A DNA stretch of 64,000 bases, from NCBI RefSeq assembly GCF_001439635.1, contig NZ_LMBZ01000006.1, forward strand, positions 1 to 64,000. Reading direction: 5' to 3'. The position numbers and the translations under genes were made by a program. The stretch comes from Solibacillus cecembensis (GTDB taxonomy: Bacteria; Bacillota; Bacilli; Bacillales_A; Planococcaceae). Under the pieces are notes generated by a model. The model did not search any database and was not told the origin of the DNA. It saw nothing but the letters and a program-made list of their open reading frames with translations. This document shows, piece by piece, positions 1 through 8,885 of this stretch. Positions within the stretch are counted from its first letter, which is position 1. Each line of letters begins with the position of its first letter.

Positions 1-110
1 ATAATTTGTTTAAGTTCATCACTTAAACGTTTAAATCATTAACGTTTGCTTGTTCAGTTTTCAAGGTTCATGTTGTTCGTACGCTGTTTTTGCGACTTCT
101 CTAATTTAAC
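1..110 (-). other. rRNA operon leader (16S gene beyond left edge)
   Basis: Read on the minus strand, 51-64 gives TTGAAAACTGAACA, the short conserved box that Bacillales carry ahead of 16S rRNA and in the rRNA spacer. It lies downstream of two tandem strong promoters. In B. subtilis ygxA, the next gene here, also sits directly beside an rRNA operon. No part of the mature 16S is inside the window. Confidence 0.8.
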
Positions 111-131
111 ATTTCTGTTTTTCTTTGTCAA
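103..131 (-). promoter_or_regulatory. rRNA promoter P2
   Basis: Minus-strand -35 TTGACA (126-131), 17-base spacer, -10 TAAATT (103-108). Just upstream (about 132-160) are runs of A and T that would serve as an UP element for the RNA polymerase alpha subunit. Confidence 0.8.
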
Positions 132-210
132 CAACTTTTTTGAAAAAGTTTTTTGAGGTTAACTTGATTAAACAACTCGTTACTTCGAGTACGTCTTAGC
201 GACAATTAAT

Positions 211-240
211 ATATTACAATACTATGCAATGTTTCGTCAA
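211..240 (-). promoter_or_regulatory. rRNA promoter P1
   Basis: Minus-strand -35 TTGACG (235-240) and -10 TAATAT (211-216) with an 18-base spacer. It is the upstream member of a tandem pair, as is usual for Bacillus rRNA operons. Confidence 0.7.
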
Positions 241-291
241 TACTTTTTATAAAAAAAATTCAGAGCGTAAAAAAACGCTCTGTTAAATATA

Positions 292-1185
292 CTATAAACC
301 ATATTCACTTTCAACAAATTGCTTGTCTACGTAGTAATTCCTGTGGAAAATAGCCTCATTCTTCGCAATAATCGGTTCTACATGAATTAATCCCTTTTCA
401 ATTAAATACTCAACAAACACTTCTAAGTCTGTGGAATAGTAACTTAATTCAGGATGATTATGTAGTTCTTGAATCGTCCAACTCGGCTGTTCTAACATCG
501 TTTCTAATATATGTTGCCCGCCATCATTCGTTCTTGAGTTAATTAAAAACTCTCCAGCTAGAAATAAAAGCTCTAAACGTTTTTCTAAACTTTCGTTACT
601 TAAAATCAATTCTTCATATAACTTATAAATTGCAGGTTCAATTCTTTTCACTTGGGACCATACCGTCACTTCTGGATATAGGCCACTATCAATAATTGAT
701 AATCGTCCTAAATGGTGTAGCAATGCCACAACGTGATTATAAGAATCTAAATGATGACCACTTTCAAATAATTCTTTTCCCTCTTGATAACGGCGAATTA
801 ATTTCGAAAATTGAATACCCGTTTTTAATTTCCGACCGAAAAATGGGAACTCCTGTAACTCTGAGCGTAATTTAAATAAAAACTCATTTCGATCGAACAT
901 AATTTTACCGTAGAAAATCCAATCAACTAAACGTTTATTAGACCCAATAAAAATCCATTTACGTAATCGTTCTTCAGTTATAATATGCATCACTGTTTTC
1001 GAATCACCATATGTATAGTGCTTAGAAAAAATCGGGTGATCTGCTTCTTTTACTATAATAAGAAGAACTGCATCAAATGTATCCGTCACATTTGGTGCAT
1101 CCTCACGTTTATTAATCAAAATAACACCTAGTGTATCAGGTTGACTTGCACGTTCCTGGTATATTGGTCGCAAAATATGCTCCAT
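292..1185 (-). CDS. ygxA: YgxA-type nucleotidyltransferase-like protein
   Basis: 297 residues from the ATG at 1185, which follows GGAGGATAAAT; five more residues upstream are possible but have no ribosome site. The protein resembles the YgxA family, annotated as nucleotidyltransferase-like from its fold (N-terminal alpha/beta part, then a helical part and a C-terminal winged-helix-like segment). I see no obvious intact GS-x-D catalytic signature, so activity is unproven. Position next to an rRNA operon and near perR matches B. subtilis, which is the strongest support. Function is unknown in the family. Confidence 0.8.
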   Translation of the reverse strand: MEHILRPIYQERASQPDTLGVILINKREDAPNVTDTFDAVLLIIVKEADHPIFSKHYTYGDSKTVMHIITEERLRKWIFIGSNKRLVDWIFYGKIMFDRNEFLFKLRSELQEFPFFGRKLKTGIQFSKLIRRYQEGKELFESGHHLDSYNHVVALLHHLGRLSIIDSGLYPEVTVWSQVKRIEPAIYKLYEELILSNESLEKRLELLFLAGEFLINSRTNDGGQHILETMLEQPSWTIQELHNHPELSYYSTDLEVFVEYLIEKGLIHVEPIIAKNEAIFHRNYYVDKQFVESEYGL

Positions 1186-1463
1186 ATTTATCCTCCTCAA
1201 TTATTGCTTTACTTACTGTCTTTTAATATTGCCATTAAAATAGAGCATTCTTAGATAGTAATTCATATTACAAGAAACTCTACATACTATTTCAACACGA
1301 ACTTTTTACATATAATGCTTCATGCATAATTTCGACATCCTAATGCACAAACCCTTTAAAATCAATTTAAAAAATGCGAATTATGAAAATGGACCCCTTT
1401 TCTTATCTACTAAATGGATTCCAATCTATGTTATAGTATAGTTTAGATTGGGAGGCAAACTAC

Positions 1464-1814
1464 ATGAAAAAGTATAACAATAAAATTAATAAAATTCGTT
1501 CCTTTGCATTAGCACTTATTTTTATCGGCTTCGTAATAATGTATGGAGCTATTTTCTTTAGAGAAAATCAAATATTAGTTCTAATCTTTATGTCTGTTGG
1601 TTTACTTTGTATTATTGGAAGTACGGCAGTTTATGGATGGATTGGACTGTTATCAACTCGTGCAGTACAAGTTGTCTGTCCCGAATGCGGTAAGTGGACA
1701 AAAGTTTTAGGTCGTGTTGATTTATGTATGTATTGTAATGAACCACTTACACTTGATCAAAATCTGGAAGGCAAAGAATTCGATCAAAGTTATAATAGTA
1801 AAAAGAACCAGTAA
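1464..1814 (+). CDS. ygzB: YgzB family membrane/zinc-ribbon protein
   Basis: 116 residues. Two hydrophobic segments lie at about 13-32 and 36-59; they are followed by a CPECGKW motif and a second CMYC pair that together form a C-x2-C ... C-x2-C zinc-ribbon. GGGAGG lies 8-9 bases ahead of the ATG. The family (DUF2614/YgzB) is small and uncharacterised and normally neighbours perR, as here, in convergent orientation. A cytoplasmic zinc knuckle tethered to the membrane is inferred. No role is established. Confidence 0.85.
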   Translation: MKKYNNKINKIRSFALALIFIGFVIMYGAIFFRENQILVLIFMSVGLLCIIGSTAVYGWIGLLSTRAVQVVCPECGKWTKVLGRVDLCMYCNEPLTLDQNLEGKEFDQSYNSKKNQ

Positions 1815-1849
1815 TTAAGAAGCATGTACTATCTTTTTTGGACAAAATT

Positions 1850-1881
1850 AAACCTAGTAACTTAAACGTTACTAGGTTTTT
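1850..1881. terminator. Bidirectional terminator between ygzB and perR
   Basis: AAACCTAGTAAC and GTTACTAGGTTT form a 12-base-pair stem with T-rich flanks on both sides, fitting the convergent genes. Confidence 0.85.
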
Positions 1882-1886
1882 AACTA

Positions 1887-2333
1887 TTATAAAGCCTTTT
1901 CTGAGCTGTTTTCAACACACTCTGGGCAAGTACCATACACTTCTAAACGATGTGAATTTACTTTAAAGCCTGTCATATGTGCTGCAAATTGTTCTACCTC
2001 ATTTAACCCTGGGTAATGGAAATCGACAATTTTACCACAGCTTTCACAGCTAATATGGTAATGATCTCCCGTTGCAAAATCAAATCGACTTGCAGCGTCA
2101 CCGTAAGTTAACTCCTTCACTAAGCCCACTTCACGAAATACGCGTAAATTATTATATACTGTGGCAACGCTCATATTCGGAAACTTGTCAGCAAGTGCTT
2201 TGTATATATCATCAGCAGTAGGGTGAATCATACTTTGAATTAAATATTCTAAAATCGCATGACGCTGAGGAGTAATTCTTACACCAGTAGACTTTAACGT
2301 GTCCAGCGCATCCTTTAAATGCAGTTCAGACAT
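1887..2333 (-). CDS. perR: Peroxide-responsive Fur-family repressor PerR
   Basis: 148 residues from the ATG at 2333, placed 7 bases after AGAGGTG; the longer upstream reading has no spaced ribosome site. With this start the numbering equals B. subtilis PerR: regulatory metal ligands H37, D85, H91, H93, D104 and structural zinc cysteines C96, C99, C136, C139 are all present. H37 and H91 are the residues oxidised by peroxide. Asp at 104 is a PerR marker. The DNA-binding helix reads [13 protein letters not shown]. It represses oxidative-stress genes; candidate targets in this window are itself and the metal ATPase at 29997. Confidence 0.97.
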   Translation of the reverse strand: MSELHLKDALDTLKSTGVRITPQRHAILEYLIQSMIHPTADDIYKALADKFPNMSVATVYNNLRVFREVGLVKELTYGDAASRFDFATGDHYHISCESCGKIVDFHYPGLNEVEQFAAHMTGFKVNSHRLEVYGTCPECVENSSEKAL

Positions 2334-2366
2334 CGTCATGCACCTCTCTTCATACATATTATTAAT

Positions 2367-2413
2367 TTATAATTGTTATAAATAGTGTAGCTAATTCATC
2401 TACATCTTGTCAA
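2367..2413 (-). promoter_or_regulatory. perR promoter with Per box
   Basis: Minus-strand -35 TTGACA (2408-2413), 18-base spacer, -10 TACACT (2384-2389). A 15-base box TTATAATTGTTATAA lies at 2367-2381, one mismatch from the PerR consensus TTATAATNATTATAA, right at the start site. This predicts autorepression, as known in B. subtilis. Confidence 0.8.
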
Positions 2414-2528
2414 CAATTGCTTATTTAGATTTAATCGAAAGTATTTCCATCTTCCACTAACTATTTACCAAATGGCTTATTGAAAATATATTCCCCAAAA
2501 TATAGCTTTCTTCATTTTCCATTCTCAA

Positions 2529-3476
2529 TTAGTAGCCGCGCAGCAAATTCATTTTGTTTTCTAAATTGCGTTCGCCATTTAACCATTGCTCCAAGCTCGG
2601 TTTAAAAATGTCTAAACTTCGCTCTACATAACGAGAAGAGTGACTTGAAAAGTGCGGTGATAATGTCACATTATCTAATTTCCAAAGCGGACTATCCATA
2701 GGTAGCGGTTCGATTTCGTAAACATCTAACACCGCATGAGCTATCAATTGTTCTTTCATCACTTGTACTAGCACATTTGTATCAACCAAATCACCTCTGC
2801 CAAAATTCATAAAAATGGCGGATTCTTTCATTAATTCAAAATGTTCATATCCTAATAAATGCTTCGTATATTTTGTAGCAGGAAGCATGGAAATAATAAT
2901 ATCCGCTTTCGGTAAATATTGTGCCACATCGCCTAGGAAGTGAGTTTCATCCATATAAGCTGCTGCTTCTGCTGAACGATTGCAGCCAATTGTGTAAACA
3001 TCAAATGCTTGAAGAATTCGCCCAATTTCACTGCCAATTGCTCCAGGTCCAATAATCAGTGCCGTACTACCATTTAACTCTGACAAATTCGCTTTTTTAT
3101 TCCATTGACCTTTCGACTGCTGTTCATAAATAAATGGAAGTCCGCGCTTCAATGCTAAAATATGAGCTAAAACAGACTCTGTCATCGGCTTTTTGTGGAT
3201 GCCACGTACATTGGAAACTAAAATATCACGCTTTGCGATCGCTGCTGCTGGCATTTTTTCAACCCCTGCCGAAGCTACGAAAATCCACTCTAAATTTATC
3301 GCCTCATCAACCCGCTGCTCTGTTAAATCTTCTCCATACGTTACTAAAATATGAGCCTCTCGTAAGTTCGCTACATCTAATTTTGAATCAAATACAAAAT
3401 TCACCTGTGGAAACTGCGCGATTAACGGCGCTTTTAAATCTTCTCTTGGCTCAAATGTGAAATAAACCACCACCAT
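2529..3476 (-). CDS. D-isomer-specific 2-hydroxyacid dehydrogenase
   Basis: 315 residues from the ATG at 3476 (AAGGGGG, 8-base gap). An NAD(P)-dependent oxidoreductase of the D-2-hydroxyacid dehydrogenase family: Rossmann loop GPGAIG at 143-148, catalytic Arg in FGRGDLVD (R227), Glu in DVYEIEPLP (E256) and His in SPHFSSHS (H275). The substrate cannot be told from sequence; glyoxylate/hydroxypyruvate reductase-like enzymes are closest. It is 42 bases downstream of bcp and likely co-transcribed. In B. subtilis bcp and perR are direct neighbours, so this gene is an addition to that block. Confidence 0.9.
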   Translation of the reverse strand: MVVVYFTFEPREDLKAPLIAQFPQVNFVFDSKLDVANLREAHILVTYGEDLTEQRVDEAINLEWIFVASAGVEKMPAAAIAKRDILVSNVRGIHKKPMTESVLAHILALKRGLPFIYEQQSKGQWNKKANLSELNGSTALIIGPGAIGSEIGRILQAFDVYTIGCNRSAEAAAYMDETHFLGDVAQYLPKADIIISMLPATKYTKHLLGYEHFELMKESAIFMNFGRGDLVDTNVLVQVMKEQLIAHAVLDVYEIEPLPMDSPLWKLDNVTLSPHFSSHSSRYVERSLDIFKPSLEQWLNGERNLENKMNLLRGY

Positions 3477-3518
3477 AAAATAATCCCCCTTGTACAATGA
3501 CGCTATGTTCATTGTTTT

Positions 3519-3980
3519 TTATCGATTTTTTAAATAGTTTAACACATCTTCAATATGATTTTTCACTCGAACTTTGCGCCATTCTTTTTCAACAATGCCC
3601 TGCTCATTAATTAAAAAAGTTGTACGCTCAATACCCATATACTCTTTGCCGAAATTTTTCTTCAATGTCCATACACCGTAACTTTCTGCTACTTGGTGAT
3701 CAGCGTCCACTAACAAAGAAAAAGGTAGCCCTTGTTTCTCTATAAATTTTGTATGGCGGCTGGCATCATCCATACTCACTCCTAAAATTACGGCATTCAG
3801 ATTGGAAAACTCTCCATGTGCATCTCGGAAATCACATGCTTCAGTCGTACAGCCTGGTGTCATATCTTTTGGATAAAAATACAGTATGACATTTTTCCCT
3901 ATATAATCTTCTAAATGAATTAATTCACCTTTTTCATTTACTAATGAAAATAACGGTGCTTTTTGATTTTCTAGTAGCAT
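3519..3980 (-). CDS. bcp: Thiol peroxidase, Bcp/PrxQ family
   Basis: 153 residues. An atypical 2-Cys peroxiredoxin that reduces hydrogen and organic peroxides with thioredoxin. The signature [13 protein letters not shown] puts the peroxidatic Cys at 44 and the resolving Cys at 49, the PrxQ spacing. AGGAGG precedes the ATG by 10 bases. Transcribed with the downstream dehydrogenase and then perR, which gives a peroxide-defence context. I find no Per box in its promoter. Confidence 0.95.
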   Translation of the reverse strand: MLLENQKAPLFSLVNEKGELIHLEDYIGKNVILYFYPKDMTPGCTTEACDFRDAHGEFSNLNAVILGVSMDDASRHTKFIEKQGLPFSLLVDADHQVAESYGVWTLKKNFGKEYMGIERTTFLINEQGIVEKEWRKVRVKNHIEDVLNYLKNR

Positions 3981-4004
3981 CGATAATACCTCCTATTTTC
4001 TTCT

Positions 4005-4033
4005 ATCGTACAAAACATTGCACATTGTTTCAA
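4005..4033 (-). promoter_or_regulatory. bcp promoter
   Basis: Minus-strand -35 TTGAAA (4028-4033), 17-base spacer, -10 TACGAT (4005-4010). Confidence 0.6.
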
Positions 4034-4111
4034 ATTCTTTGGCGTTCACTACGAATACATATTACAATAGTAGAGAAATTATTTATCGCAACTATTTGGA
4101 GGTATTTTATA

Positions 4112-5398
4112 ATGAAACATACTAAATCAGAACAACTTCATGAAGAAGCATTGCAACATATCGTCGGGGGCGTTAATAGTCCTTCACGCTCATATAAAGC
4201 AGTTGGTGGTGGTGCCCCTGTATTCATGACTCGTGGAAAAGGCGCTTACTTTTGGGATGTAGATGACAACCGTTATATTGATTACTTAGCTGCATACGGA
4301 CCTATCGTCACAGGTCATGGTCACCCACATATTGCAAAAGCGATTGCGCATGCCGCAGAAACAGGTGTATTATTCGGAACACCAACAGAGCATGAAATTA
4401 TTTTCGCTAAAATGTTAAAAGAAGCGATTCCTACATTAGATAAAGTTCGCTTCAATAACTCCGGTACCGAAGCGGTTATGACGACAGTACGTGTGGCACG
4501 TGCCTATACGGGTCGTACTAAAATTATTAAGTTTGCGGGTTGCTATCACGGTCACTTCGACCAAGTATTAGTTGCTGCCGGTTCTGGTCCCGCTACACTT
4601 GGCACGCCAGATTCTGCAGGTGTTCCCAAAAATGTCGCAACAGAAGTCATTACTGTACCCTTTAATGATGCAGAAGAATTTACGCTAACGATGGAAAAAT
4701 GGGGCGAGCAAATTGCTGCTATTTTAATCGAGCCAATCGTAGGAAATTTCGGGATTGTTGAACCAAACATAGGCTTCCTTGAACATGTACATGCTTTAGC
4801 TAAAGAATATGGCGCACTTACAATTCACGATGAAGTAATTACCGCTTTCCGTTTCCACTATGGTGCAGCACATACAATGCTAGGCTTAACACCTGACTTA
4901 GTAGCCCTTGGGAAAGTTATTGGTGGTGGTTTACCGATCGGTGCATACGGTGGGCGCCTAGAAGTGATGAATACCGTTGCTCCACTTGGACCTGCTTATC
5001 AAGCCGGTACGATGGCTGGTAACCCTGCAAGTATGCAAGCTGGTATTGCCTGTTTAGAAGTTTTACAACAACCAGGTATTTATGAGGAAATGGATCGTTT
5101 AGGTGCATTGCTCGAAGAAGGTATTTTAGCAGCGGCTGAAAAGTATAATGTCACAATTACAATCAATCGCCTTAAAGGTGCTTTAGCGGTATACTTTACA
5201 AATGAAAAAGTAGAAAATTATGAGCAAGCTGAAAATACAGACGGCGAAAAATTCGGACGTTTCTTCAAGCTTTTGATTTCTCAAGGCATAAACTTAGCCC
5301 CGTCTAAATATGAAGCTTGGTTCTTAACGACCGAACATACAGAAGCAGATATTCAAGAAACGATACAAGCTGTACATTATGCATTTTCTAAATTATAA
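4112..5398 (+). CDS. gsaB: Glutamate-1-semialdehyde 2,1-aminomutase (second type)
   Basis: 428 residues from the ATG at 4112 (GGAGGTATTTTATA ahead); the open frame extends upstream but without a ribosome site. A class III PLP aminotransferase that converts glutamate-1-semialdehyde to 5-aminolevulinate for haem. [18 protein letters not shown] and the PLP lysine K268 in ALGKVIGGG are typical, as is the length. It stands apart from a hem operon and matches the GsaB paralogue of B. subtilis, also next to bcp and perR. Divergent from bcp. Confidence 0.95.
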   Translation: MKHTKSEQLHEEALQHIVGGVNSPSRSYKAVGGGAPVFMTRGKGAYFWDVDDNRYIDYLAAYGPIVTGHGHPHIAKAIAHAAETGVLFGTPTEHEIIFAKMLKEAIPTLDKVRFNNSGTEAVMTTVRVARAYTGRTKIIKFAGCYHGHFDQVLVAAGSGPATLGTPDSAGVPKNVATEVITVPFNDAEEFTLTMEKWGEQIAAILIEPIVGNFGIVEPNIGFLEHVHALAKEYGALTIHDEVITAFRFHYGAAHTMLGLTPDLVALGKVIGGGLPIGAYGGRLEVMNTVAPLGPAYQAGTMAGNPASMQAGIACLEVLQQPGIYEEMDRLGALLEEGILAAAEKYNVTITINRLKGALAVYFTNEKVENYEQAENTDGEKFGRFFKLLISQGINLAPSKYEAWFLTTEHTEADIQETIQAVHYAFSKL

Positions 5399-5429
5399 TT
5401 CCTTGTGATTTATAGTATTTAATTATGAT

Positions 5430-5469
5430 GAGCTGCTATTTCAAAAGTATTACTTAGTTGTAGCAGCTC
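5430..5469 (+). terminator. Weak hairpin between gsaB and the FUSC gene
   Basis: Perfect 9-base arms GAGCTGCTA (5430-5438) and TAGCAGCTC (5461-5469) with a 22-base loop, followed by GTTATAATTT. The tail is poor in T, so it may be a weak terminator of gsaB or leader structure of the next gene. Confidence 0.4.
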
Positions 5470-5500
5470 GTTATAATTTCCGAAAAAGGAGCCACTCCCT

Positions 5501-6595
5501 ATGAAATTAGGTGCACGTGTTTTAAAAACGGGCGTTGCAATTGTATTTGCATTATTTTTGGCAGAACTTTTAAATGTCCCATCTCCTGTATTTGCAGGGA
5601 TTGCTGCAGTTTTCGCAATACAGCCATCCATTTATCGCTCTTTCCTTACAATTTTAGAGCAAATACAAGCGAACTTAATTGGTGCGATTATTGCCGTTAG
5701 CTTCGGATTAATTTTCGGGCATCATATCGTTGCAATTGGGATTGCTGCTATTATCGTTATCGGATTAATGATGAAGCTAAAATTTGAAAAGTCCATTTCT
5801 CTTGCACTTGTAACAGTTATCGCCATTATGGAGGTACCTGGAGATGAATTTGTTATGTTCGGTTTAATTCGCTTTGGTACGGTCATGCTCGGGGTATTTG
5901 CTGCGTTTATCGTCAACTTAATCTTTTTACCGCCAAAATATGAAATTAAGTTATTTAAAAATATTAATGCCGTACAAGATGATATTATTCGCTGGACACG
6001 ACTTGCCGTTCGTCAAGCAAGTGAACACGTCTCAACAAAAATAACAATCACAAAATTAAAATCTCGATTGAGCGAATTAAATACAATGTACGATTTTTTC
6101 AAAGAGGATCGTAGCTATGTAAAGAAACATCAGTTCGCGAAGGCCCGCAAGCTTGTTGTCTATCGTCAAATGATCCTAACATCTAAAAAAAGCTACGAAC
6201 TACTCATACGACTACACAAACATGAAAATGAACTTGGTAAATTACCAGTACAATTTCAATTGATCATTCAAGAGCGTTTAGATTTTTTACTAACGTATCA
6301 TGAGCAATTATTATTGAAGTATACTGGCAAACTAAGACCTGAGCATTCAAAGTGGACGCGCCATGAGGAATATTTACAAGGTGCTGAATTAATGGAGCAA
6401 TTCATCCAGCAAATCGCCACTGCTCAGGAAGAAGCTACTGAGGATGAGCAATTTTCAAGTTATCATTTGCTTTACATTTTATCGCGCATATTGGACTACG
6501 AGGAAAACTTAGAGCATTTAGATACTTTAATCGTTTCTTATCGCAGCTACCATAGCAAAGAAATAAATGTTGATTTAGAATCAGATTTTTATTAA
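5501..6595 (+). CDS. ygaE: FUSC/aromatic acid exporter family membrane protein (YgaE-like)
   Basis: 364 residues. The N-terminal third holds about four to five membrane segments (roughly residues 8-145) typical of the FUSC/ArAE domain, and the rest is a soluble helical domain rich in charged residues. Related proteins export aromatic carboxylic acids or similar compounds; the substrate here is unknown. AAAAAGGAGCC precedes the ATG. Location after gsaB is the same as ygaE in B. subtilis. Confidence 0.85.
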   Translation: MKLGARVLKTGVAIVFALFLAELLNVPSPVFAGIAAVFAIQPSIYRSFLTILEQIQANLIGAIIAVSFGLIFGHHIVAIGIAAIIVIGLMMKLKFEKSISLALVTVIAIMEVPGDEFVMFGLIRFGTVMLGVFAAFIVNLIFLPPKYEIKLFKNINAVQDDIIRWTRLAVRQASEHVSTKITITKLKSRLSELNTMYDFFKEDRSYVKKHQFAKARKLVVYRQMILTSKKSYELLIRLHKHENELGKLPVQFQLIIQERLDFLLTYHEQLLLKYTGKLRPEHSKWTRHEEYLQGAELMEQFIQQIATAQEEATEDEQFSSYHLLYILSRILDYEENLEHLDTLIVSYRSYHSKEINVDLESDFY

Positions 6596-6641
6596 AAAAG
6601 ATGGTGAAACGCGTAATTTCCAAGCGTTCCACCATCTTTTT
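6594..6641. terminator. Bidirectional terminator
   Basis: A long stem pairs AAAGATGGTG with CACCATCTTT and also GC-rich inner bases; T runs lie on both sides. It separates convergent ygaE and the peptide transporter operon. Confidence 0.85.
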
Positions 6642-6677
6642 AATTTTTCATTTTTGGATTGAGCTAACCAATTAAAT

Positions 6678-8324
6678 TTATTCTATCGTTACATTTAATA
6701 ATTTATCAGAACCAGTTGGATGTGGTAAAAAGCCTTTCACACCAGACTTCGCTCCAAGTAATGGCGTTGAGTGTGCAAGTGGTACCCACGGTGCGTCATC
6801 ATGAATAATTTCTTGCGCCTTTTTGTAATGATCAATTCGTACATTTTCATCTGTTTCTGACTGCGCTTTGATTAATAAATCATGTACTTCATCATTTTTA
6901 TAGTATGCGTAGTTATTACTTCCAATATTGTCTTCATCTAATAACGTGTAAATAAAGTTATCTGCATCTCCGTTATCCCCTGTCCAACCAAGCATAAACG
7001 CATCTGCTTCACCGTCTTTAGCTTTATCTAAATACGTCGCCCATTCATAAGTAACGATTTTCGATTTCATTCCAACATCTTCTAAATTCTTTTGAATAAC
7101 TTCAGCAACTTTTGCACCATCTGGCATGTATGGACGTGGTACTGGCATTGCCCATAGTTCAATCTCCTTGCCATCATAACCTGCTTCTTTTAATAATGCC
7201 TTTGCCTTTTCTGGATCATATGGATAGCCAGTAATCGCATCATTATAGCCACTAATTGATGAAGGCATTGGGTTTACTGCAACTTCTGCACGTCCTTCAA
7301 AGAATGCATCAACAATTCCTTGTTTATCAATCGCATAGTTTACTGCTTGTCGAACGAGCTTATTATCAAATGGCGCTCGCGTATTTGTTAAACCTAAATA
7401 GCCAATATTCATAGACGGACGTTCAATTAGTTGTAAATCTGCATTCCCTTCAACTGTCTTACCATCTGAAGGATTCACCCCATCCGCTAAATCAATTTCT
7501 CCAGCGATTAATGCATTTAAGCGAGCTGAGTTATCTGGAATCGAACGGAAGATGACTTTATTTAATTTCGGTAAACCATCTTGCCAATAATCTGCGAATT
7601 TTTCGATTGTAATCGATTCATTTCGTTTCCATTCTGTAAATTTAAATGGACCCGTACCAACTGGTTGATCACCAAATGCATCGCCTGCTGCTTCAAATGC
7701 AGTTGGTGATGCAATACCAAATGGACTCATTGCTAAGTTTTTCAAAAATGGAGCTTGTGTGCGAGAAAGCGTGAATACTACTGTATGATCAGCTTGCGCT
7801 ACAACATCCTTAATAATATCTTCGCCTTCTGCTTTAAACATTGAGTTAAAGTAGTAAAAAGCATCTTCTTTTCCAGCTTTCCAGCGGTTTACATTTTTTA
7901 TTACAGCTTCTGCATTAAAGTCTGTGCCATCATGGAATTTTACACCTTCTTGTAATTCAAATGTGTAAGTCAAACCATCGTCACTAATTTCCCAAGATTT
8001 CGCAAGACCTGGGTTAATTGTCGTATCTTGTTCCCCAAAATTAATTAATGTTTCAAATAAATTTTGAGTTACTTTGAATGACTCCCCATCTGTTACAATA
8101 CCAGGGTCAAGCGATACGGAGTCTGCTCCACGACCAAATACTAAATCTTGGGGTATTGAAGGGCTTGTCTCATCTTTTGTAGCGCTATCGGTACTCCCAT
8201 CCGTATTTGTTGCATTTTTATCCTCACCAGTAGAACCTTCATCATCGGTATTACACGCAGCTAAAAATACCGACATTGCTAAAAGCAACATAAGTCCTAA
8301 AAAATACAATTTACCTTTTTTCAA
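6678..8324 (-). CDS. Dipeptide-type ABC transporter substrate-binding lipoprotein (copy 2)
   Basis: 548 residues from a TTG start after AGGGGG. The signal peptide ends in a lipobox LAAC (Cys about residue 24), so it is a lipid-anchored extracellular receptor of the SBP_bac_5 family (DppA/OppA type). After a Thr/Asp-rich linker the mature protein runs near-colinear with the binding protein at 10988-12586, sharing long identical stretches such as ELWAMPVPRPYMPDGAKVAE. It is the last gene of the operon, behind a decayed ATPase fragment, and looks like a tandem duplicate that kept its function. The ligand is probably a short peptide. Confidence 0.93.
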   Translation of the reverse strand: MKKGKLYFLGLMLLLAMSVFLAACNTDDEGSTGEDKNATNTDGSTDSATKDETSPSIPQDLVFGRGADSVSLDPGIVTDGESFKVTQNLFETLINFGEQDTTINPGLAKSWEISDDGLTYTFELQEGVKFHDGTDFNAEAVIKNVNRWKAGKEDAFYYFNSMFKAEGEDIIKDVVAQADHTVVFTLSRTQAPFLKNLAMSPFGIASPTAFEAAGDAFGDQPVGTGPFKFTEWKRNESITIEKFADYWQDGLPKLNKVIFRSIPDNSARLNALIAGEIDLADGVNPSDGKTVEGNADLQLIERPSMNIGYLGLTNTRAPFDNKLVRQAVNYAIDKQGIVDAFFEGRAEVAVNPMPSSISGYNDAITGYPYDPEKAKALLKEAGYDGKEIELWAMPVPRPYMPDGAKVAEVIQKNLEDVGMKSKIVTYEWATYLDKAKDGEADAFMLGWTGDNGDADNFIYTLLDEDNIGSNNYAYYKNDEVHDLLIKAQSETDENVRIDHYKKAQEIIHDDAPWVPLAHSTPLLGAKSGVKGFLPHPTGSDKLLNVTIE

Positions 8325-8354
8325 TAGAAATACCCCCTATATTTTGTTCTATTA

Positions 8355-8520
8355 TCATTGCGACGCCTCATTATATAAATGACACGCTACAGAATGACCT
8401 AGTGGAACTTCTTGCAGTTTTAGGACATTTGATGAGGATAACGCTTCGCATGATACACACTCAATCTAAGTCGGTTCATCGGCTATCGGTACAATAACTT
8501 TCCAATTCACGATATCTAAT
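8355..8520 (-). pseudogene. Remnant of a DppF-like ABC ATPase
   Basis: On the minus strand 8367-8399 encodes GHSVACHLYNE and then a stop at 8355, matching the C-terminus of the intact ATPase at 12626 (GHSVACHLYND). About 70 bases upstream, 8469-8486 encodes IADEPT, a Walker B segment, followed at once by a stop (8466-8468). In an intact protein these motifs are about 150 residues apart, so most of the gene has been deleted. The fragment sits directly upstream of the duplicate binding protein, exactly as the intact ATPase sits upstream of the first copy. Confidence 0.8.
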
Positions 8521-8703
8521 CTTATTATTCTGAAAAGTCAGTATTTATTTTAGAGTATAATATTTTGCTATTTTTTACAAGAATTATCTTTCAACCGATA
8601 TTTTCAGCTCGTTTATACACACTTCCTCTAAATATAATTCCAACAAAAGTTTCTACCTTTTCATTGGGAATAGACATGATAGAGGCATAAACTTGAATAG
8701 AAA

Positions 8704-8775
8704 GAGTTGATTAGAATGAAGGGAAGGGGGAGCCGTACCCGCGAAAAGCGTCCGGACCAAGATGGAAATCAACTC
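8704..8775. repeat. Short intergenic repeat with inverted ends
   Basis: GAGTTGATT (8704-8712) and AATCAACTC (8767-8775) are perfect inverted ends around a GC-rich core containing CCCGCGAAAAGCGTCCGG. It resembles an internally shortened copy of a palindromic intergenic repeat that I recall as common in Bacillaceae, with aagcgtccgcc...aatcaact at its end. That link is from memory. It lies in the scar region with the ATPase remnant. Confidence 0.5.
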
Positions 8776-8837
8776 CACCTTTTTTTTAAAAGGTTAGATT
8801 CATTAGTTAAATATATATCCAAACGGATAAATCAAAA

Positions 8838-8877
8838 AATAACCTTTGATTGAATGTATTCAATCAAAGGTTATTTA
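8838..8877 (-). terminator. Terminator after dppC
   Basis: A near-perfect palindrome: AACCTTTGATTGAA pairs with TTCAATCAAAGGTT, with a 4-base loop. It follows the permease stop at 8886 and would separate the main operon from the duplicated binding-protein gene. Confidence 0.75.
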
Positions 8878-8885
8878 AACTTCAA

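Noticed and set aside
4552..4770. Minus-strand open frame inside gsaB, and many similar frames opposite real genes
   Set aside because: They lack ribosome sites and family features and lie entirely within confidently identified genes.
8325..8530. ATPase fragments as a sequencing frameshift in a live gene
   Set aside because: About 130 residues between Walker B and the C-terminus are missing and an in-frame stop follows IADEPT; a single base error cannot explain this.
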